Part shown: one piece after another, positions 18,172 through 28,010 of the stretch
Position numbering within the stretch: the first letter of the stretch is position 1
How the letters are laid out: each line of letters begins with the position of its first letter
Assembly (NCBI GenBank): GCA_016706405.1
Contig: JADJJT010000002.1
Coordinates: forward strand, 806,001-870,000
Source of the DNA: Sphingobacteriales bacterium
GTDB lineage: Bacteria > Bacteroidota > Bacteroidia > Chitinophagales > UBA2359
Length of the DNA stretch: 64,000 nt
Reading direction: 5' to 3'
Translations under genes and position numbers: made by a program
The notes under the pieces: model-generated
What the model was told of the DNA's origin: nothing
The model's database searches: none
The model's input: only the letters and a program-made list of their open reading frames with translations

Positions 18172-18241
18172 TTCATTTGTTAATTGGTTTTTAAGGCGAT
18201 TTATTCTGGCAATAGCTCACAAGATATGGATTGTTTCCATT

Positions 18242-19024
18242 TTAATCCGGAAAAAAAGATGGCAATAATGCCTCGGCGGCTGCTAAGTGTTGTGGTGTGC
18301 CGGTATCGCACCAAATATCGCCGGTATGGTTAAACGCCCTAATTGGCAGACCTTGTTGTGCGGCTGCTAAATAGGCTTCGATTATAGAAAAAACCGGATT
18401 GGGTTGTTGCCTTAGCACCTTAAATATTTTAGGATGCACAACTTGTACGCCACTAAACGCTACACTTGTTAAGGGCGGAGTTATTGTTTGAGCTGCCTGC
18501 CGCAATTGTATAATTTCATTTGTTTTAGTATTAATATGTTGCCAGGCATTAAGCAAGCCATTGGCATCGAACAATAATTGCCTGCTCGATATGCGATTTT
18601 GTACGGCTAAGGTGGCCAACAAAGTTTGATTGTATTTTTGGCTTTGTTGTAAATGTGCAGCGTATAGATTTTTTAGGTTTAAATTGGTTATTATATCGGC
18701 ATTATGTACAAAAAAGGGCGCAGTTACCCCTTCGAAAAAAGGCTGGGCGTGTAATAAACCGCCTCCGGTATCGAGTAAAATATCGGCTTCGACTGAGCAA
18801 TAAACAGTTAAACCATTTGGCTCGCGTTGGGCTAAATACTGTTGTATTTGTTGGGCAAAATGGTGCGCGTTTACTACAATATGTGTAACGCCGGCTTTGG
18901 CTAAACGTTGTAAAACTATTTCGAGCAGAGGTATGCCGTTTAGCGTACACAGTGCCTTGGGGCGGGTAAGGGTTAGCGGCTTTAGCCTGGTGCCAAGCCC
19001 TGCGGCAAATACCATAGCGTACAT
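18242..19024 (-). CDS. MurU-like sugar-1-phosphate nucleotidyltransferase
   Basis: A 260-residue nucleotidyltransferase with the N-terminal signature FAAGLGTRLKPLT..RPKAL, the GITHIVVNAHH-type segment (GVTHIVVNAHHF), LLDTGGGL and the HNADII metal-binding Asp. Size and motif spacing fit MurU (N-acetylmuramate-1-phosphate uridylyltransferase) of the peptidoglycan-recycling shunt, or the related mannose-1-phosphate guanylyltransferases. The AmgK kinase that usually partners MurU is not in the window. The start at 19024 gives MYAMVFAAGLG; ATG at the fourth codon is an equally good start. Confidence 0.8.
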   Translation of the reverse strand: MYAMVFAAGLGTRLKPLTLTRPKALCTLNGIPLLEIVLQRLAKAGVTHIVVNAHHFAQQIQQYLAQREPNGLTVYCSVEADILLDTGGGLLHAQPFFEGVTAPFFVHNADIITNLNLKNLYAAHLQQSQKYNQTLLATLAVQNRISSRQLLFDANGLLNAWQHINTKTNEIIQLRQAAQTITPPLTSVAFSGVQVVHPKIFKVLRQQPNPVFSIIEAYLAAAQQGLPIRAFNHTGDIWCDTGTPQHLAAAEALLPSFFPD

Positions 19025-19161
19025 AAGAATAATTAGATGGCTTTTTTAAATGCGGATGTGAAAAACGCAAAAGTAGCGCATTTGAGTTGATTGTAAAATC
19101 AATTTGTGTCTTGTTTTTGCAAGCATTAAAAGTTTAAGTTTTAATTACAAACCCTTTGCCT

Positions 19162-19169
19162 TACCTTTG
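19162..19169 (+). promoter_or_regulatory. Candidate Bacteroidota -7 promoter element
   Basis: TACCTTTG fits TAnnTTTG, 60 bp upstream of the first mlaE-like gene. No -33 element is clear. Confidence 0.35.
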
Positions 19170-19228
19170 CCTATATTTTTAGTAAGATAGCCACCACACA
19201 AATAGGGCTAAGTATTGCCTATATCGGG

Positions 19229-19972
19229 ATGAATATTTTTTATAGTTTTGGACGTTTCTTGTTGTTTATCCGGAATTCGTTGTTTATACGACCCGACAAT
19301 ATGGTTATGTACCGCAAAGAGGCTTTTAGGCAAATGAATAGTATTGGTATTGAGTCTATGGCTATTGTAGCGGTGGTTGCTTTGTTTATTGGAGCAGTTA
19401 CAGCCATTCAGTTTTCGTACCAAATTCAAGATTTTGCCGTTCCTGCCTATTATATTGGTTATATTGTGCGCGACTCGATGATTATTGAAATGGCCCCTAC
19501 TGTTTCGGCTATGATTTTGGCGGGCAAAGTAGGCTCGAACATGGCCAGCGAGTTGGGCAATATGCGCATTACCGAGCAGATAGATGCCCTTGAAATTATG
19601 GGCGTAAACGCACAAGGATATTTAGTGGGTACAAAAGTAATTGCCGCTTTGGTTACCATACCCATGTTGGTTGCATGGGCAGCTTTAATAGGCATTTTAG
19701 GGGGTTTAGGGGCAACATTATTGTCGGGTGCTGCTACACTTGGCGAGTTTAAACATGGCTTGATGGCTTTTTTTATGCCCATGAACTTTAGAGTTATGAT
19801 TATAAAAAGTTGTTGTTTTGCCTTACTTTTATCAATAATTGCTTGTTTTCAGGGGTATTTTGTAAAGGGTGGCGCCGTTGAAGTAGGCAATGCCACCACA
19901 CGCGCCGTTGTACAATCGAACATTGCCATTTTGGTTTTTGATTATATTATTGCTGCCATTTTGTTACAGTAA
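19229..19972 (+). CDS. MlaE-family ABC permease (first of a tandem pair)
   Basis: A 247-residue integral inner-membrane protein of the MlaE/YrbE family, the permease of MCE-type transporters that move phospholipids between the membranes. Signatures are the amphipathic N-terminus, FIGAVTAIQFSYQ, GYIVRDSMIIEMAPTVSAMILAGKVGSNMASELG and the family motif EQIDALEIMGVN, followed by four or five hydrophobic helices. The paralogue starts 15 bp downstream, so the two are almost certainly co-transcribed. The expected ATPase (MlaF) and MCE protein (MlaD) are not adjacent. Confidence 0.9.
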   Translation: MNIFYSFGRFLLFIRNSLFIRPDNMVMYRKEAFRQMNSIGIESMAIVAVVALFIGAVTAIQFSYQIQDFAVPAYYIGYIVRDSMIIEMAPTVSAMILAGKVGSNMASELGNMRITEQIDALEIMGVNAQGYLVGTKVIAALVTIPMLVAWAALIGILGGLGATLLSGAATLGEFKHGLMAFFMPMNFRVMIIKSCCFALLLSIIACFQGYFVKGGAVEVGNATTRAVVQSNIAILVFDYIIAAILLQ

Positions 19973-19987
19973 AAAAAGCAACCACGA

Positions 19988-20722
19988 ATGAAGGTTTTTT
20001 ACCATATCGGATCTTACTTTATTATGTTGGGGCAAATGCTAACCCAACCCGAAAACTACAAGGTTTATTTAACCGAACTGTTTAGGCAAATGAATTTAAT
20101 TGGAGTTGGTTCTTTAATTATTGTAAGTATCATATCATTTTTTGTAGGTGCAGTAACAGCAGTACAATTTGCCTTCCAACTCGATTCGGGCTTTTTTCCT
20201 AAGTATTTGCTTGGTTTTATTGTTCGGGATACTATGTTAATTGAGTTAGCACCAACTTTAAGCTGTTTGGTGTTGGCGGGCAAAGTTGGGTCAAACATGT
20301 CGAGCGAGTTAGGCTCAATGCGCCTTAGCAGTCAAATAGATGCCTTAGAGGTAATGGGCATTAACGGTCTAAGCTATTTGGTGCTAACAAAAATTGTAGC
20401 TGCTATTATTATTGTTCCGCCTTTAATTATTTATTCAACTTTGTTGGGCTGTATAGGGGGCATGTTTGGAACGGTTAATTACGGCATATCGCCCACCAGT
20501 TACTACCAGGGTTTGTTGTACGTTTTTAATGGTTTTAACGTATTTATAATGTTATGCAAAGCGGTAGTATTTGCCTTTTTGGTGGCATCGGTGCCCTGTT
20601 ATCAAGGCTATCATGTGCAAGGCGGTGCTTTAGAAATTGGCAAAGCCAATACTCGTGCGGTAGTTTATAGCAGTATTTTAATTATTTTGTTCGACTATTT
20701 ATTGGCTTTTATATTAACTTAA
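19988..20722 (+). CDS. MlaE-family ABC permease (second of a tandem pair)
   Basis: A 244-residue paralogue of the preceding gene with the same layout: FVGAVTAVQFAFQ, IVRDTMLIELAPTLSCLVLAGKVGSNMSSELGSM and SQIDALEVMGIN, then C-terminal membrane helices ending in YSSILIILFDYLLAFILT. The two proteins agree best around the IDALE coupling region and diverge in the loops, which suggests an old duplication. As MlaE normally works as a homodimer, a tandem pair could form a heterodimer; this is inference. It is followed by a separate promoter for the TPR gene. Confidence 0.9.
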   Translation: MKVFYHIGSYFIMLGQMLTQPENYKVYLTELFRQMNLIGVGSLIIVSIISFFVGAVTAVQFAFQLDSGFFPKYLLGFIVRDTMLIELAPTLSCLVLAGKVGSNMSSELGSMRLSSQIDALEVMGINGLSYLVLTKIVAAIIIVPPLIIYSTLLGCIGGMFGTVNYGISPTSYYQGLLYVFNGFNVFIMLCKAVVFAFLVASVPCYQGYHVQGGALEIGKANTRAVVYSSILIILFDYLLAFILT

Positions 20723-20769
20723 AATTTGCCTTCACACCTTGTACGGCGCGTTTGCCGCTTTTTATTGCC

Positions 20770-20799
20770 TTGCTAAAGATAAAAATTACCCTACTTTTG
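20770..20799 (+). promoter_or_regulatory. Bacteroidota promoter (TTG-19-TAnnTTTG)
   Basis: TTG at 20770-20772 and TACTTTTG at 20792-20799 with 19 bp between match the -33/-7 pattern of Bacteroidota housekeeping promoters. It lies between the mlaE pair and the TPR gene starting at 20946, implying a leader of about 140 nt. Confidence 0.5.
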
Positions 20800-20945
20800 T
20801 ATAGTAAACAACGATTATTATTAAAGAGGGTGCATAAATAACCTTTACAAGTAGCGGTTTTAGCTAATGGTTATGTATATTTGCAGCTAACACCCCAAAA
20901 CAACAAAAAAGTTTGCCTAAAAATTAAGTTTAACTGCTTTTAGAT

Positions 20946-23900
20946 ATGAAAATCAAATTTGGCTCAAGCACACACAGTAGAATTAATTTGTTCGCAATAT
21001 GGATATTTTTAGTATCGGTATTATATTTTTTTCCGGATACTAAACTATGCGCCCAAGCCACCCAATTTATTACCCATCCGGATAAAATCCTTTTCGATGC
21101 CCGCCATGCCTATCAGCAAAACAATTTTGCCACCGCACGGCATCTTTTCGACCAATATCTGCTTCAAAATAATTATAATAATGTTAATGACAACACCATT
21201 CATGCCAACCCTGTTTTTGTAACGGAGGCAAAATTTTATCAGGCTGTGTGCGCTTATATGGTAAACGCCTCCGATGCCGAAATGTTATTGGCCAAATTTA
21301 TTGACGAAACATCGAGCGGGCAATACGAGGCACAAGCCTATTTTTATTTGGGTAAATACTATTTTGCAAATGGAAATTTTAAAGAAGCCTTGGCTTGTTT
21401 TAGCAAAAGCGATACCCGTAACCTAACCGAAGAAGAAGCCGATGAGCTAAATTTTAAATTAGGATACAGCAATTTTACCAATAAACAATGGAACGATGCC
21501 AAAACCGCCTTAGCTAAAATTATAGACAAAAAAAACAGCGCTTACTACCATCCGGCTAATTATTACTACGGTTTTATAAGTTTGCAACAACAAAACTACA
21601 ACTCGGCCATTGCCAGCTTTAACCGCTTAGACAAGCACAAAACTTACAGCCCCTACATTCCCTATTATACCGCGCTAATTTATTATTACCAAAACCGTTA
21701 CAACGAGTTATTAGAATATGCCGAACCCCGTATCAACCAGCCTGGTGTTCAGCACCAAACCGAGCTAAACCAATTAGTAGGGTTAGTACATTTTAATAAA
21801 GGCAATTTCGAAAAAGCACTACCATTTTTAGAATTTTACGAATCGAAAAGCAAAAAATTATCCGGAAACGATTTGTATATGGTGGCGTTTACCCAATACA
21901 AAACCCAACACTACGACCGCGCCCTCAAAAACTTTTCTGAACTTAGCAATGCCAAAGACAGCTTAAAACAAAACGCGCTTTACCATCTTGCCGATTGCTA
22001 CCTTAAAACCAACCAAAAGCAAGAAGCACGCAACGCATTTTTCAGTGCTTCGCAACTTAACGCCAATGCCGATATTAAAGAAACAGCACTGTTTAGCTAC
22101 GCCAAACTATCTTTCGAATTAGGCTTTGACAACGATGCCATTAAAAATTTGCAAGATTTTATTGTAGCCTACCCAAAATCGAAAAATAACGTAGCAGCTT
22201 ATAGTTTACTAAGCCAAGTATTTGAGTTTACGCAAAATTACAGCAAAGCGCTTGAAGTATTAGAACAAGTAGGTGGCAATAAAATACCCGAACTAAGCGA
22301 ATCTGTGCAAAGGGTGGCCTATCTGCGCGGGGTTGAATTGTTTAACGAGCGCAAATTTGACCAAGCCATTGAACATTTTAATAAATCGCTGGCAGCAGCG
22401 CAAGAGCCATCCTACACGGCTTTAGCCCATTTTTGGACAGCCGATGCCTACTATCGCCAAGCCAAATATAATAATGCCATAAACCATGCCAACCGCTATT
22501 TAGCTACAGCAGGCGGACGAGCACAATCAGATAAGGTAAACCCTGCCAGCGCACGCTACACCTTAGGCTACGCCTTGTTTAAACAACAAAAATATGCCGA
22601 TGCCTTTAGCCATTTTGAAGCCGTAACCGATGCATTGGCCAACAACAGCAATACCCAGCCCGTTATTGCCCCACTTTACCCCGATGCTTTGCTGCGCAGT
22701 GGCGACTGCCAATTTATGCAGCGCAACTATAAAAGTGCAGCCAATTTTTATAATGCCGTTATTAATAAAAGTTTACCTGGAACAGACTACGCTTATTTTC
22801 AGAAAAGTATGATTGCCGGACTAACAGGATTTCCGGAAGAAAAAATATCCGGAATGAAATCGCTAATTAAAAATTACGCCAACTCTTATTACACAGACGA
22901 TGCCATGTATCAAATTGGCCTCACCCAAATTAGCATTAACCAAGGCAATCAGGCCATATCAACCCTCGAAGAACTACTTAAAAAATACCCTCAAAGCGAT
23001 TATGCCCCTAAAGCTATTGCCAATATAGCACTTACCAATTTTAACCTTAATAATTTAGATGCCGCCTTGTTTAATTACGAGCGTATAATGAAACAATATC
23101 CTAAAAGCCCGCAAGCTAACGATGCCGTTATGGGCATACGCGACGTGTATGCAGCGCGCGGAGATGCACAAGGCTATATTAATTACATGCAACAATATCC
23201 AGATTTTGCCATTTCGACAAACGCTCAAGATACCCTAAGCTACGAAATTGCCGAATCGTACTACAATAAAGGCGACTGCACCAGCGCTATTAAAGAATTT
23301 ACCGATTATTTGCATCTTTTTCAGCAAGGTGCATTTGCCTTGTACGCCCATTTTTACCGTGGGCAATGCCTGTATAGCCGCGAACTGTACGACCAAGCTC
23401 GCACCGACTACGACTACGTAATTGCACAAAAAGGAAACCCATTTATGGAACAAGCCTTAGATAAAGGAGGGCGTATAGCATTATATATTGATAAAAATTA
23501 TGCAAAAGCACATGGCCTGTTCGAGCAATTACTCAATCAAACAACCCGGAAAGAATTAGTAATTGAAGCCTTGCGCGGTTTGGTGCGTACCAGCTATTTT
23601 ACCCAAAACGCAACCGATATTAAACAATACACACAGCAGCTAATTACCCAACCAAATGCCACCCAAGACGATAAACTTGACGCCGTTTATTACCCTGCTT
23701 TGCTTGATTGGGAACAAAAACGTTATGCCGAAGCACTTCCTAACCTGCAAAAAGTGGCCAACCAAAGCGTAGGCCCCGAAGGTGCTAAAGCCCGCTACTG
23801 CATTGCCGATATTTACTTAAAACAAGGCAAATTAGAAGAAGCAAAAAATGCTTGTATGCGTGTGGCAAAAGAAACCCCATCGCACGAGTATTGGGTGGCA

Positions 23901-24083
23901 AAATCTTACCTTACTTTAGCAGACGTATATTTGGCCAATAAACAAATTTTTCAGGCAAAAGCCACTGTTGAAAGTATTATAGAAGGCTACGAACCCACAG
24001 ATGATGGTATTTTACAAGCGGCCAAAGAAAAATTAAAGCAAATACAAACCCTTGAAGCACAAGGCTCAAAATTAGAAGAATAA
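20946..24083 (+). CDS. Large periplasmic TPR-repeat protein
   Basis: A 1045-residue protein with a signal peptide ending near KLCAQA (about residue 38). Almost the whole mature chain is tetratricopeptide repeats: recurring patterns such as ARHAYQQNNFATARHLFDQYL, AQAYFYLGKYYFANGNFKEAL, YKSAANFYNAVI and QGKLEEAKNACMRVAKETP. TPR arrays mediate protein assembly. Large TPR proteins of this type occur in Bacteroidota envelopes and include T9SS components such as SprE/PorW, but the lipobox typical of SprE is not evident, so that name is not assigned. It precedes a beta-barrel gene by 128 bp and the two probably form a functional pair. Confidence 0.85.
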   Translation: MKIKFGSSTHSRINLFAIWIFLVSVLYFFPDTKLCAQATQFITHPDKILFDARHAYQQNNFATARHLFDQYLLQNNYNNVNDNTIHANPVFVTEAKFYQAVCAYMVNASDAEMLLAKFIDETSSGQYEAQAYFYLGKYYFANGNFKEALACFSKSDTRNLTEEEADELNFKLGYSNFTNKQWNDAKTALAKIIDKKNSAYYHPANYYYGFISLQQQNYNSAIASFNRLDKHKTYSPYIPYYTALIYYYQNRYNELLEYAEPRINQPGVQHQTELNQLVGLVHFNKGNFEKALPFLEFYESKSKKLSGNDLYMVAFTQYKTQHYDRALKNFSELSNAKDSLKQNALYHLADCYLKTNQKQEARNAFFSASQLNANADIKETALFSYAKLSFELGFDNDAIKNLQDFIVAYPKSKNNVAAYSLLSQVFEFTQNYSKALEVLEQVGGNKIPELSESVQRVAYLRGVELFNERKFDQAIEHFNKSLAAAQEPSYTALAHFWTADAYYRQAKYNNAINHANRYLATAGGRAQSDKVNPASARYTLGYALFKQQKYADAFSHFEAVTDALANNSNTQPVIAPLYPDALLRSGDCQFMQRNYKSAANFYNAVINKSLPGTDYAYFQKSMIAGLTGFPEEKISGMKSLIKNYANSYYTDDAMYQIGLTQISINQGNQAISTLEELLKKYPQSDYAPKAIANIALTNFNLNNLDAALFNYERIMKQYPKSPQANDAVMGIRDVYAARGDAQGYINYMQQYPDFAISTNAQDTLSYEIAESYYNKGDCTSAIKEFTDYLHLFQQGAFALYAHFYRGQCLYSRELYDQARTDYDYVIAQKGNPFMEQALDKGGRIALYIDKNYAKAHGLFEQLLNQTTRKELVIEALRGLVRTSYFTQNATDIKQYTQQLITQPNATQDDKLDAVYYPALLDWEQKRYAEALPNLQKVANQSVGPEGAKARYCIADIYLKQGKLEEAKNACMRVAKETPSHEYWVAKSYLTLADVYLANKQIFQAKATVESIIEGYEPTDDGILQAAKEKLKQIQTLEAQGSKLEE

Positions 24084-24211
24084 TACTAATAACTACACAC
24101 GAAAACTTGTAAGTAAACCAGTAAACAAACAAATTAGGCCGGCAACAAAATACAACAACTTAGTAACGAGTTAAATGCTGCTGGTTAAACTTAAAACTGC
24201 ATCCTTTTACC

Positions 24212-25918
24212 ATGTCATATCGTTATATTATATTTATTGCTATGGTTGGGCTTGTATATTTAGCCGCCCCTTTATTAACTGTTAAAGCACAAAACAATGC
24301 TGGCGGCGACGGCACCGGTATTACCCCAGGAGAAATTGAGGTAGTAAAAGACTTTGCCCCTATTTTGGCCGATGCTGTGCGATACGAACTTAATCCGGAT
24401 TTGCCCGGAACATCCGGAACCGGCTCAACCGGCACCGGCATAAAGCCCCAACGCCCTGTTTTTAACGACTACGATGTGCCTTCGCGCATGTTAACCCTAT
24501 CGTACAAACCTAATAAAATTGAGGCTTTAACTTTTAGTGAAGATGGAAAAAGCAAAAATCGCCAGGCTTCAAAAGCCGAGCTATACAATGTTTGGCTAAA
24601 AGCCGGATATGGCAACCTTAAAACACCCATTGCCGATTTAGCCCTTACCACCAAACAAAATAAAAGCGTAGTGGCAGGTTTGCGCGCGCACCACATTCAA
24701 AGCGAAGACCCCAACGTAGCACTAAAAGATTATGCCCGCACCGGTGGGCAATTGTATGTACATGCCTTAACGAATGGTTTGCGCGTTGCTGCCGAAGGTA
24801 TTTACAACCGCAACCGCAACTATTACTATGGCTACAACCATATAGATACTGCACTTAACGTTTTTCCGAGTCAGGTTAGGCAAACATGGCAAACTATTGG
24901 CGGCGGAATAAGTATTGAAAATGCTATTGAAAACAGCGCACGTACCGATTTTTTAGCCGATATACATTATTTTAATACCTCGGACAAACTATTTGACGTT
25001 ACCGAAAATAATATTGAGTTTAAAGCAACTACTGCCACCAGATTGGGCAACAATATGCAAATTGGTATTTTTACCAACTTATTACATGCCAGCACAGGTA
25101 CGCCGGGCTTAACTTTTAATGCTACTCCAAATTTTTTATATCGAAATAATATTATTGAAGCCCGCGGTGGTGTAACAGTTTTTAAAGATGATGCGGTTGG
25201 CGTTTTTCCGGATATAAGATTGCAACTGAACTTAGTATCTACAAAATTGGCCTTGTTTGGCAACTGGTATAAAAACGTCCGGATGAATACGTTGCAAAGC
25301 ATATCGGCGCAAAATTGGTTTATTGCCCCATCAAAATCAATTGACTACCAACTTTTACCCACCACCATCCAAACGCGCGAAGGAGGTTTAAAAGGCACAG
25401 TTGGCTTAGTAGATTACCGCTTGTTAGTGGCACAAACATTAAACAAGCAACAAGAATTAATAATAAACCAACAAAACCAGCCACATTTTTTAGGCTTAAC
25501 CTACGACTCAATGCTCACCAACCTGACAATACGAGCCGATTTAGGCATAGCATTGCTCAAAAAAGTTAACTGTATGGTTTATGCGGGCTGGCATAAATAC
25601 GAAACCACCTCTCAACAGCAGGCTTGGCATTTACCCACCCTTGAGGCTGGCTTGTCGTTGGTTTATAAACCCATTTCCAAACTTCACTTACAAGCCGATG
25701 CCTTTATGGCTGACGGTGCTAAGGCGCTTCAACCCGATGGCAATATTTTTACGATAAAAACCTTGAAGGATGTAAATATTGGTTTAAAATACCAAATTAG
25801 TAAAAACTTTGGTCTATTTGCTCAGGTTAATAACCTAACCAATCAACGGCAAGTGTTATATTTGAATTATAAATCGTACGGTTTAAATGCTACTGGCGGT
25901 CTGTTGCTGCGTTTTTAA
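24212..25918 (+). CDS. TonB-receptor-like outer-membrane beta-barrel without plug
   Basis: A 568-residue outer-membrane protein. The signal peptide ends LLTVKAQ (about residue 27). A low-complexity Gly/Thr/Ser linker (PGTSGTGSTGTGIKP, about 68-83) separates a short acidic N-terminal region from a barrel of alternating strands. The C-terminus (LFAQVNNLTNQRQVLYLNYK ... GGLLLRF) is the classic TonB-dependent receptor ending with a terminal Phe. The size leaves no room for a plug domain, and no TonB box is visible. It is located directly after the TPR gene. Confidence 0.8.
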   Translation: MSYRYIIFIAMVGLVYLAAPLLTVKAQNNAGGDGTGITPGEIEVVKDFAPILADAVRYELNPDLPGTSGTGSTGTGIKPQRPVFNDYDVPSRMLTLSYKPNKIEALTFSEDGKSKNRQASKAELYNVWLKAGYGNLKTPIADLALTTKQNKSVVAGLRAHHIQSEDPNVALKDYARTGGQLYVHALTNGLRVAAEGIYNRNRNYYYGYNHIDTALNVFPSQVRQTWQTIGGGISIENAIENSARTDFLADIHYFNTSDKLFDVTENNIEFKATTATRLGNNMQIGIFTNLLHASTGTPGLTFNATPNFLYRNNIIEARGGVTVFKDDAVGVFPDIRLQLNLVSTKLALFGNWYKNVRMNTLQSISAQNWFIAPSKSIDYQLLPTTIQTREGGLKGTVGLVDYRLLVAQTLNKQQELIINQQNQPHFLGLTYDSMLTNLTIRADLGIALLKKVNCMVYAGWHKYETTSQQQAWHLPTLEAGLSLVYKPISKLHLQADAFMADGAKALQPDGNIFTIKTLKDVNIGLKYQISKNFGLFAQVNNLTNQRQVLYLNYKSYGLNATGGLLLRF

Positions 25919-25951
25919 GTTAACAAGTTAGGAAACAATAAATAGCTGTGT

Positions 25952-26353
25952 ATGCCCATGAACTATAAAAACTTATTTTTTTGGATTTTACGTTTAGTGG
26001 TGGCTGTTATTTTACTGCAGACGCTGTATTTTAAGTTTTCGGGCGCTGCCGAGTCGGTGTATATTTTTACCCAATTAGGAGTTGAACCCTATGGCCGTTA
26101 TTTTAGTGGGGTAATTGAATTGATTGCAGCCCTTTTAATATTATACCCTAAAACTACCGGATTAGGTGCATTTTTAAGTGCGGCAACAATGGCCGGCGCA
26201 ATAACTGGGCATATAGGCGTACTTGGTATAGAAATTGAACATGATGGAGGTACGTTATTTTTTTTAGCTTTAGCGGTATTTGTTGCAAGCATCATTTTGG
26301 CATGGCACTACCAAAGCCATTGGCGCAAATATGTTCCTTTTGTAAAAAAATAG
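25952..26353 (+). CDS. DoxX-like membrane protein
   Basis: A 133-residue protein with four predicted helices in DoxX-family arrangement: WILRLVVAVILLQTLYFKFSG, YFSGVIELIAALLILYP, GLGAFLSAATMAGAITGH and LFFLALAVFVASIILAW. KFSGA after helix 1 and the ELIAA helix are typical. Members lie in the inner membrane and are linked loosely to redox or oxidative stress functions; the substrate is unknown. ATG 25958 is an alternative start two codons in. It is convergent with ubiX. Confidence 0.8.
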   Translation: MPMNYKNLFFWILRLVVAVILLQTLYFKFSGAAESVYIFTQLGVEPYGRYFSGVIELIAALLILYPKTTGLGAFLSAATMAGAITGHIGVLGIEIEHDGGTLFFLALAVFVASIILAWHYQSHWRKYVPFVKK

Positions 26354-26380
26354 TAATTGTTTCTTAATTCTACAAATCAA

Positions 26381-26944
26381 TTATTCGCCCCAGCGATAGG
26401 TATTGGTTACCGGCAGATTAGCCAAATCCAATACTCTGTCAATAACTGTTGAGGCTAAGTCTTCAATGGTTTGTGGTTGACTGTAAAACGATGGGGACGC
26501 AGGGCAAACTATAGCTCCGGCTTGTGTGAGTGTTACCATATTATTTAAATGTATCAGGCTATACGGTGTTTCTCGTATTACAAGAATTAATTTTCTCCTT
26601 TCTTTTAACATAACATCGGCAGTACGGGTTAATAAATCATTTGAGATGCCAGTTGCAATACGCCCAAGTGTACCCATAGAGCATGGGCAGATGATCAAAG
26701 TATCGTATTTTGCAGATCCGGAGGCAAAAGGTGCGCCAAAATCGTATTTCTCGTAAACATCAAAAGGTAGGTTTATGAAATCAGAGTTTTTCAACTCGTG
26801 TTGCCAAACAATTTTTGCATTATTTGACCAAATAACACCTATTGAATCAATTTTATTTTGAATACTTAGTAGCTTGTCGAACAGTATTTTGGCATAGATT
26901 GAGCCGCTGGCACCGGTTACTGCCACAACAATTTTTCTTTTCAT
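26381..26944 (-). CDS. ubiX: Flavin prenyltransferase UbiX
   Basis: UbiX attaches a dimethylallyl group to FMN, producing the prenylated flavin used by UbiD-type decarboxylases in quinone and aromatic-acid metabolism. The 187-residue protein has the N-terminal FMN-binding motif VAVTGASGSIYA, ICPCSMGTLGRIATG with the conserved Ser-Met, NDLLTRTADVMLKERRKL and RETPYSLIHLNNM, in normal order. ATG 26944 is the proper start; the upstream extension lacks family similarity. No ubiD lies next to it. Confidence 0.92.
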   Translation of the reverse strand: MKRKIVVAVTGASGSIYAKILFDKLLSIQNKIDSIGVIWSNNAKIVWQHELKNSDFINLPFDVYEKYDFGAPFASGSAKYDTLIICPCSMGTLGRIATGISNDLLTRTADVMLKERRKLILVIRETPYSLIHLNNMVTLTQAGAIVCPASPSFYSQPQTIEDLASTVIDRVLDLANLPVTNTYRWGE

Positions 26945-27126
26945 GTTTTTGATTTTTATTTGAAAGAATATTCGGTAAAGAGGGCAAAATTGTAAAAAAA
27001 GTTCGTACCTTGTGCCCTGAAACGGAAATACTGCTATTTTTACTACCAATATAACAGTTTATTTACTTGTTTCACATCGAAAAAGCCACATATTACAAGA
27101 CAAATTAAATTTTCAAGCAACTGCCA

Positions 27127-27723
27127 ATGCAAAAAGTACTACCGTTAATTTTTTTGTTGTTGCTCATTTTTGGCCTTGCTGCTGTTGGCGGCAATCCAAA
27201 TGGCAATAACAACGGCAATACCTCTGCAACTAAAGATAGATCGGTTGGGCAAGTTAAATGGTTAACACTCGACGAGGCTATTGAATTGCACAAAGACGAA
27301 CCAAAGAAAATATTTGTTGATTTATATACCGACTGGTGTGTTTGGTGCGCAAAAATGGATAAAGCCACGTTTCAAAATCCAATAGTAGCCGAATATATAA
27401 ACGATAATTTTTATCCGGTTAAACTGAATGCCGAAACTGCCGAAACACTATATTTCAGAGGCAACGAGTATGCATTTTTACCCGAAGAAGGCCGGAATGG
27501 TCTAAACGAAATTACTCTTTTTTTAACTCGAGGCCAACTTTCTTTCCCCGCTGTAGTTTTTTTAGATGAAACCTTAGAAAATCCGCAACCAGTATCGGGC
27601 TTTTTAAATCCGGCAAATATGGATGCACTATTAAAGTTTTTCGGTGAAGACTATTATAAAAACGTTGATTGGGGCTTATTTAACCAACTTTATGAATCAC
27701 CATTTTCGCAAGGCGAAAATTAA
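27127..27723 (+). CDS. Secreted thioredoxin-like protein
   Basis: A 198-residue periplasmic thioredoxin-fold protein. A hydrophobic signal sequence (1-20) is followed by an Asn/Gly-rich linker (about 21-34). The redox motif is WCVWC with cysteines at 71 and 74, inside KKIFVDLYTDW, typical of DsbD-gamma/thioredoxin_7 domains. The cis-Pro segment is FPAVVF. An insertion of about 25 residues (YFRGNEYAFLPEEGRNG) sits between strand 2 and the cis-Pro region. It probably reduces or isomerises disulfides in the envelope; the partner is unknown. Confidence 0.8.
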   Translation: MQKVLPLIFLLLLIFGLAAVGGNPNGNNNGNTSATKDRSVGQVKWLTLDEAIELHKDEPKKIFVDLYTDWCVWCAKMDKATFQNPIVAEYINDNFYPVKLNAETAETLYFRGNEYAFLPEEGRNGLNEITLFLTRGQLSFPAVVFLDETLENPQPVSGFLNPANMDALLKFFGEDYYKNVDWGLFNQLYESPFSQGEN

Positions 27724-27954
27724 TTTAAAACCATATACATGTTGGTTTGGAATACCTATATTTTTTAGAACAATAAGAAAAAAAACTATAATTTTTTCAA
27801 AAAACTAATTAAAAAAGTGACTTCCTGCCTTTTTTGCGTAAATAGATAGTATTAAATAAGTTATACTTTATAAATATCCAAATAATCAATATAATTTGGT
27901 CGTTTTTCGCAAAAAAAAGATGGGCATTATAAGTTTATATTTAGAAAAAAGAAC

Positions 27955-27962
27955 TAACTTTG
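27955..27962 (+). promoter_or_regulatory. Candidate Bacteroidota -7 promoter element
   Basis: TAACTTTG followed by GCC lies 48 bp before the ATG at 28011, in an AT-rich stretch of about 290 bp that holds no other gene. It probably drives the repeat/peptidoglycan-binding protein gene. Confidence 0.45.
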
Positions 27963-28010
27963 CCCTCATATTTAGTTGTTTATCTCCTTTAACTTAAATT
28001 TGTTGTACGA

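Noticed and set aside
17241..18174. Target-site duplication of IS copy A
   Set aside because: The outer bases are TTT and TTC, not identical; no longer duplication fits.
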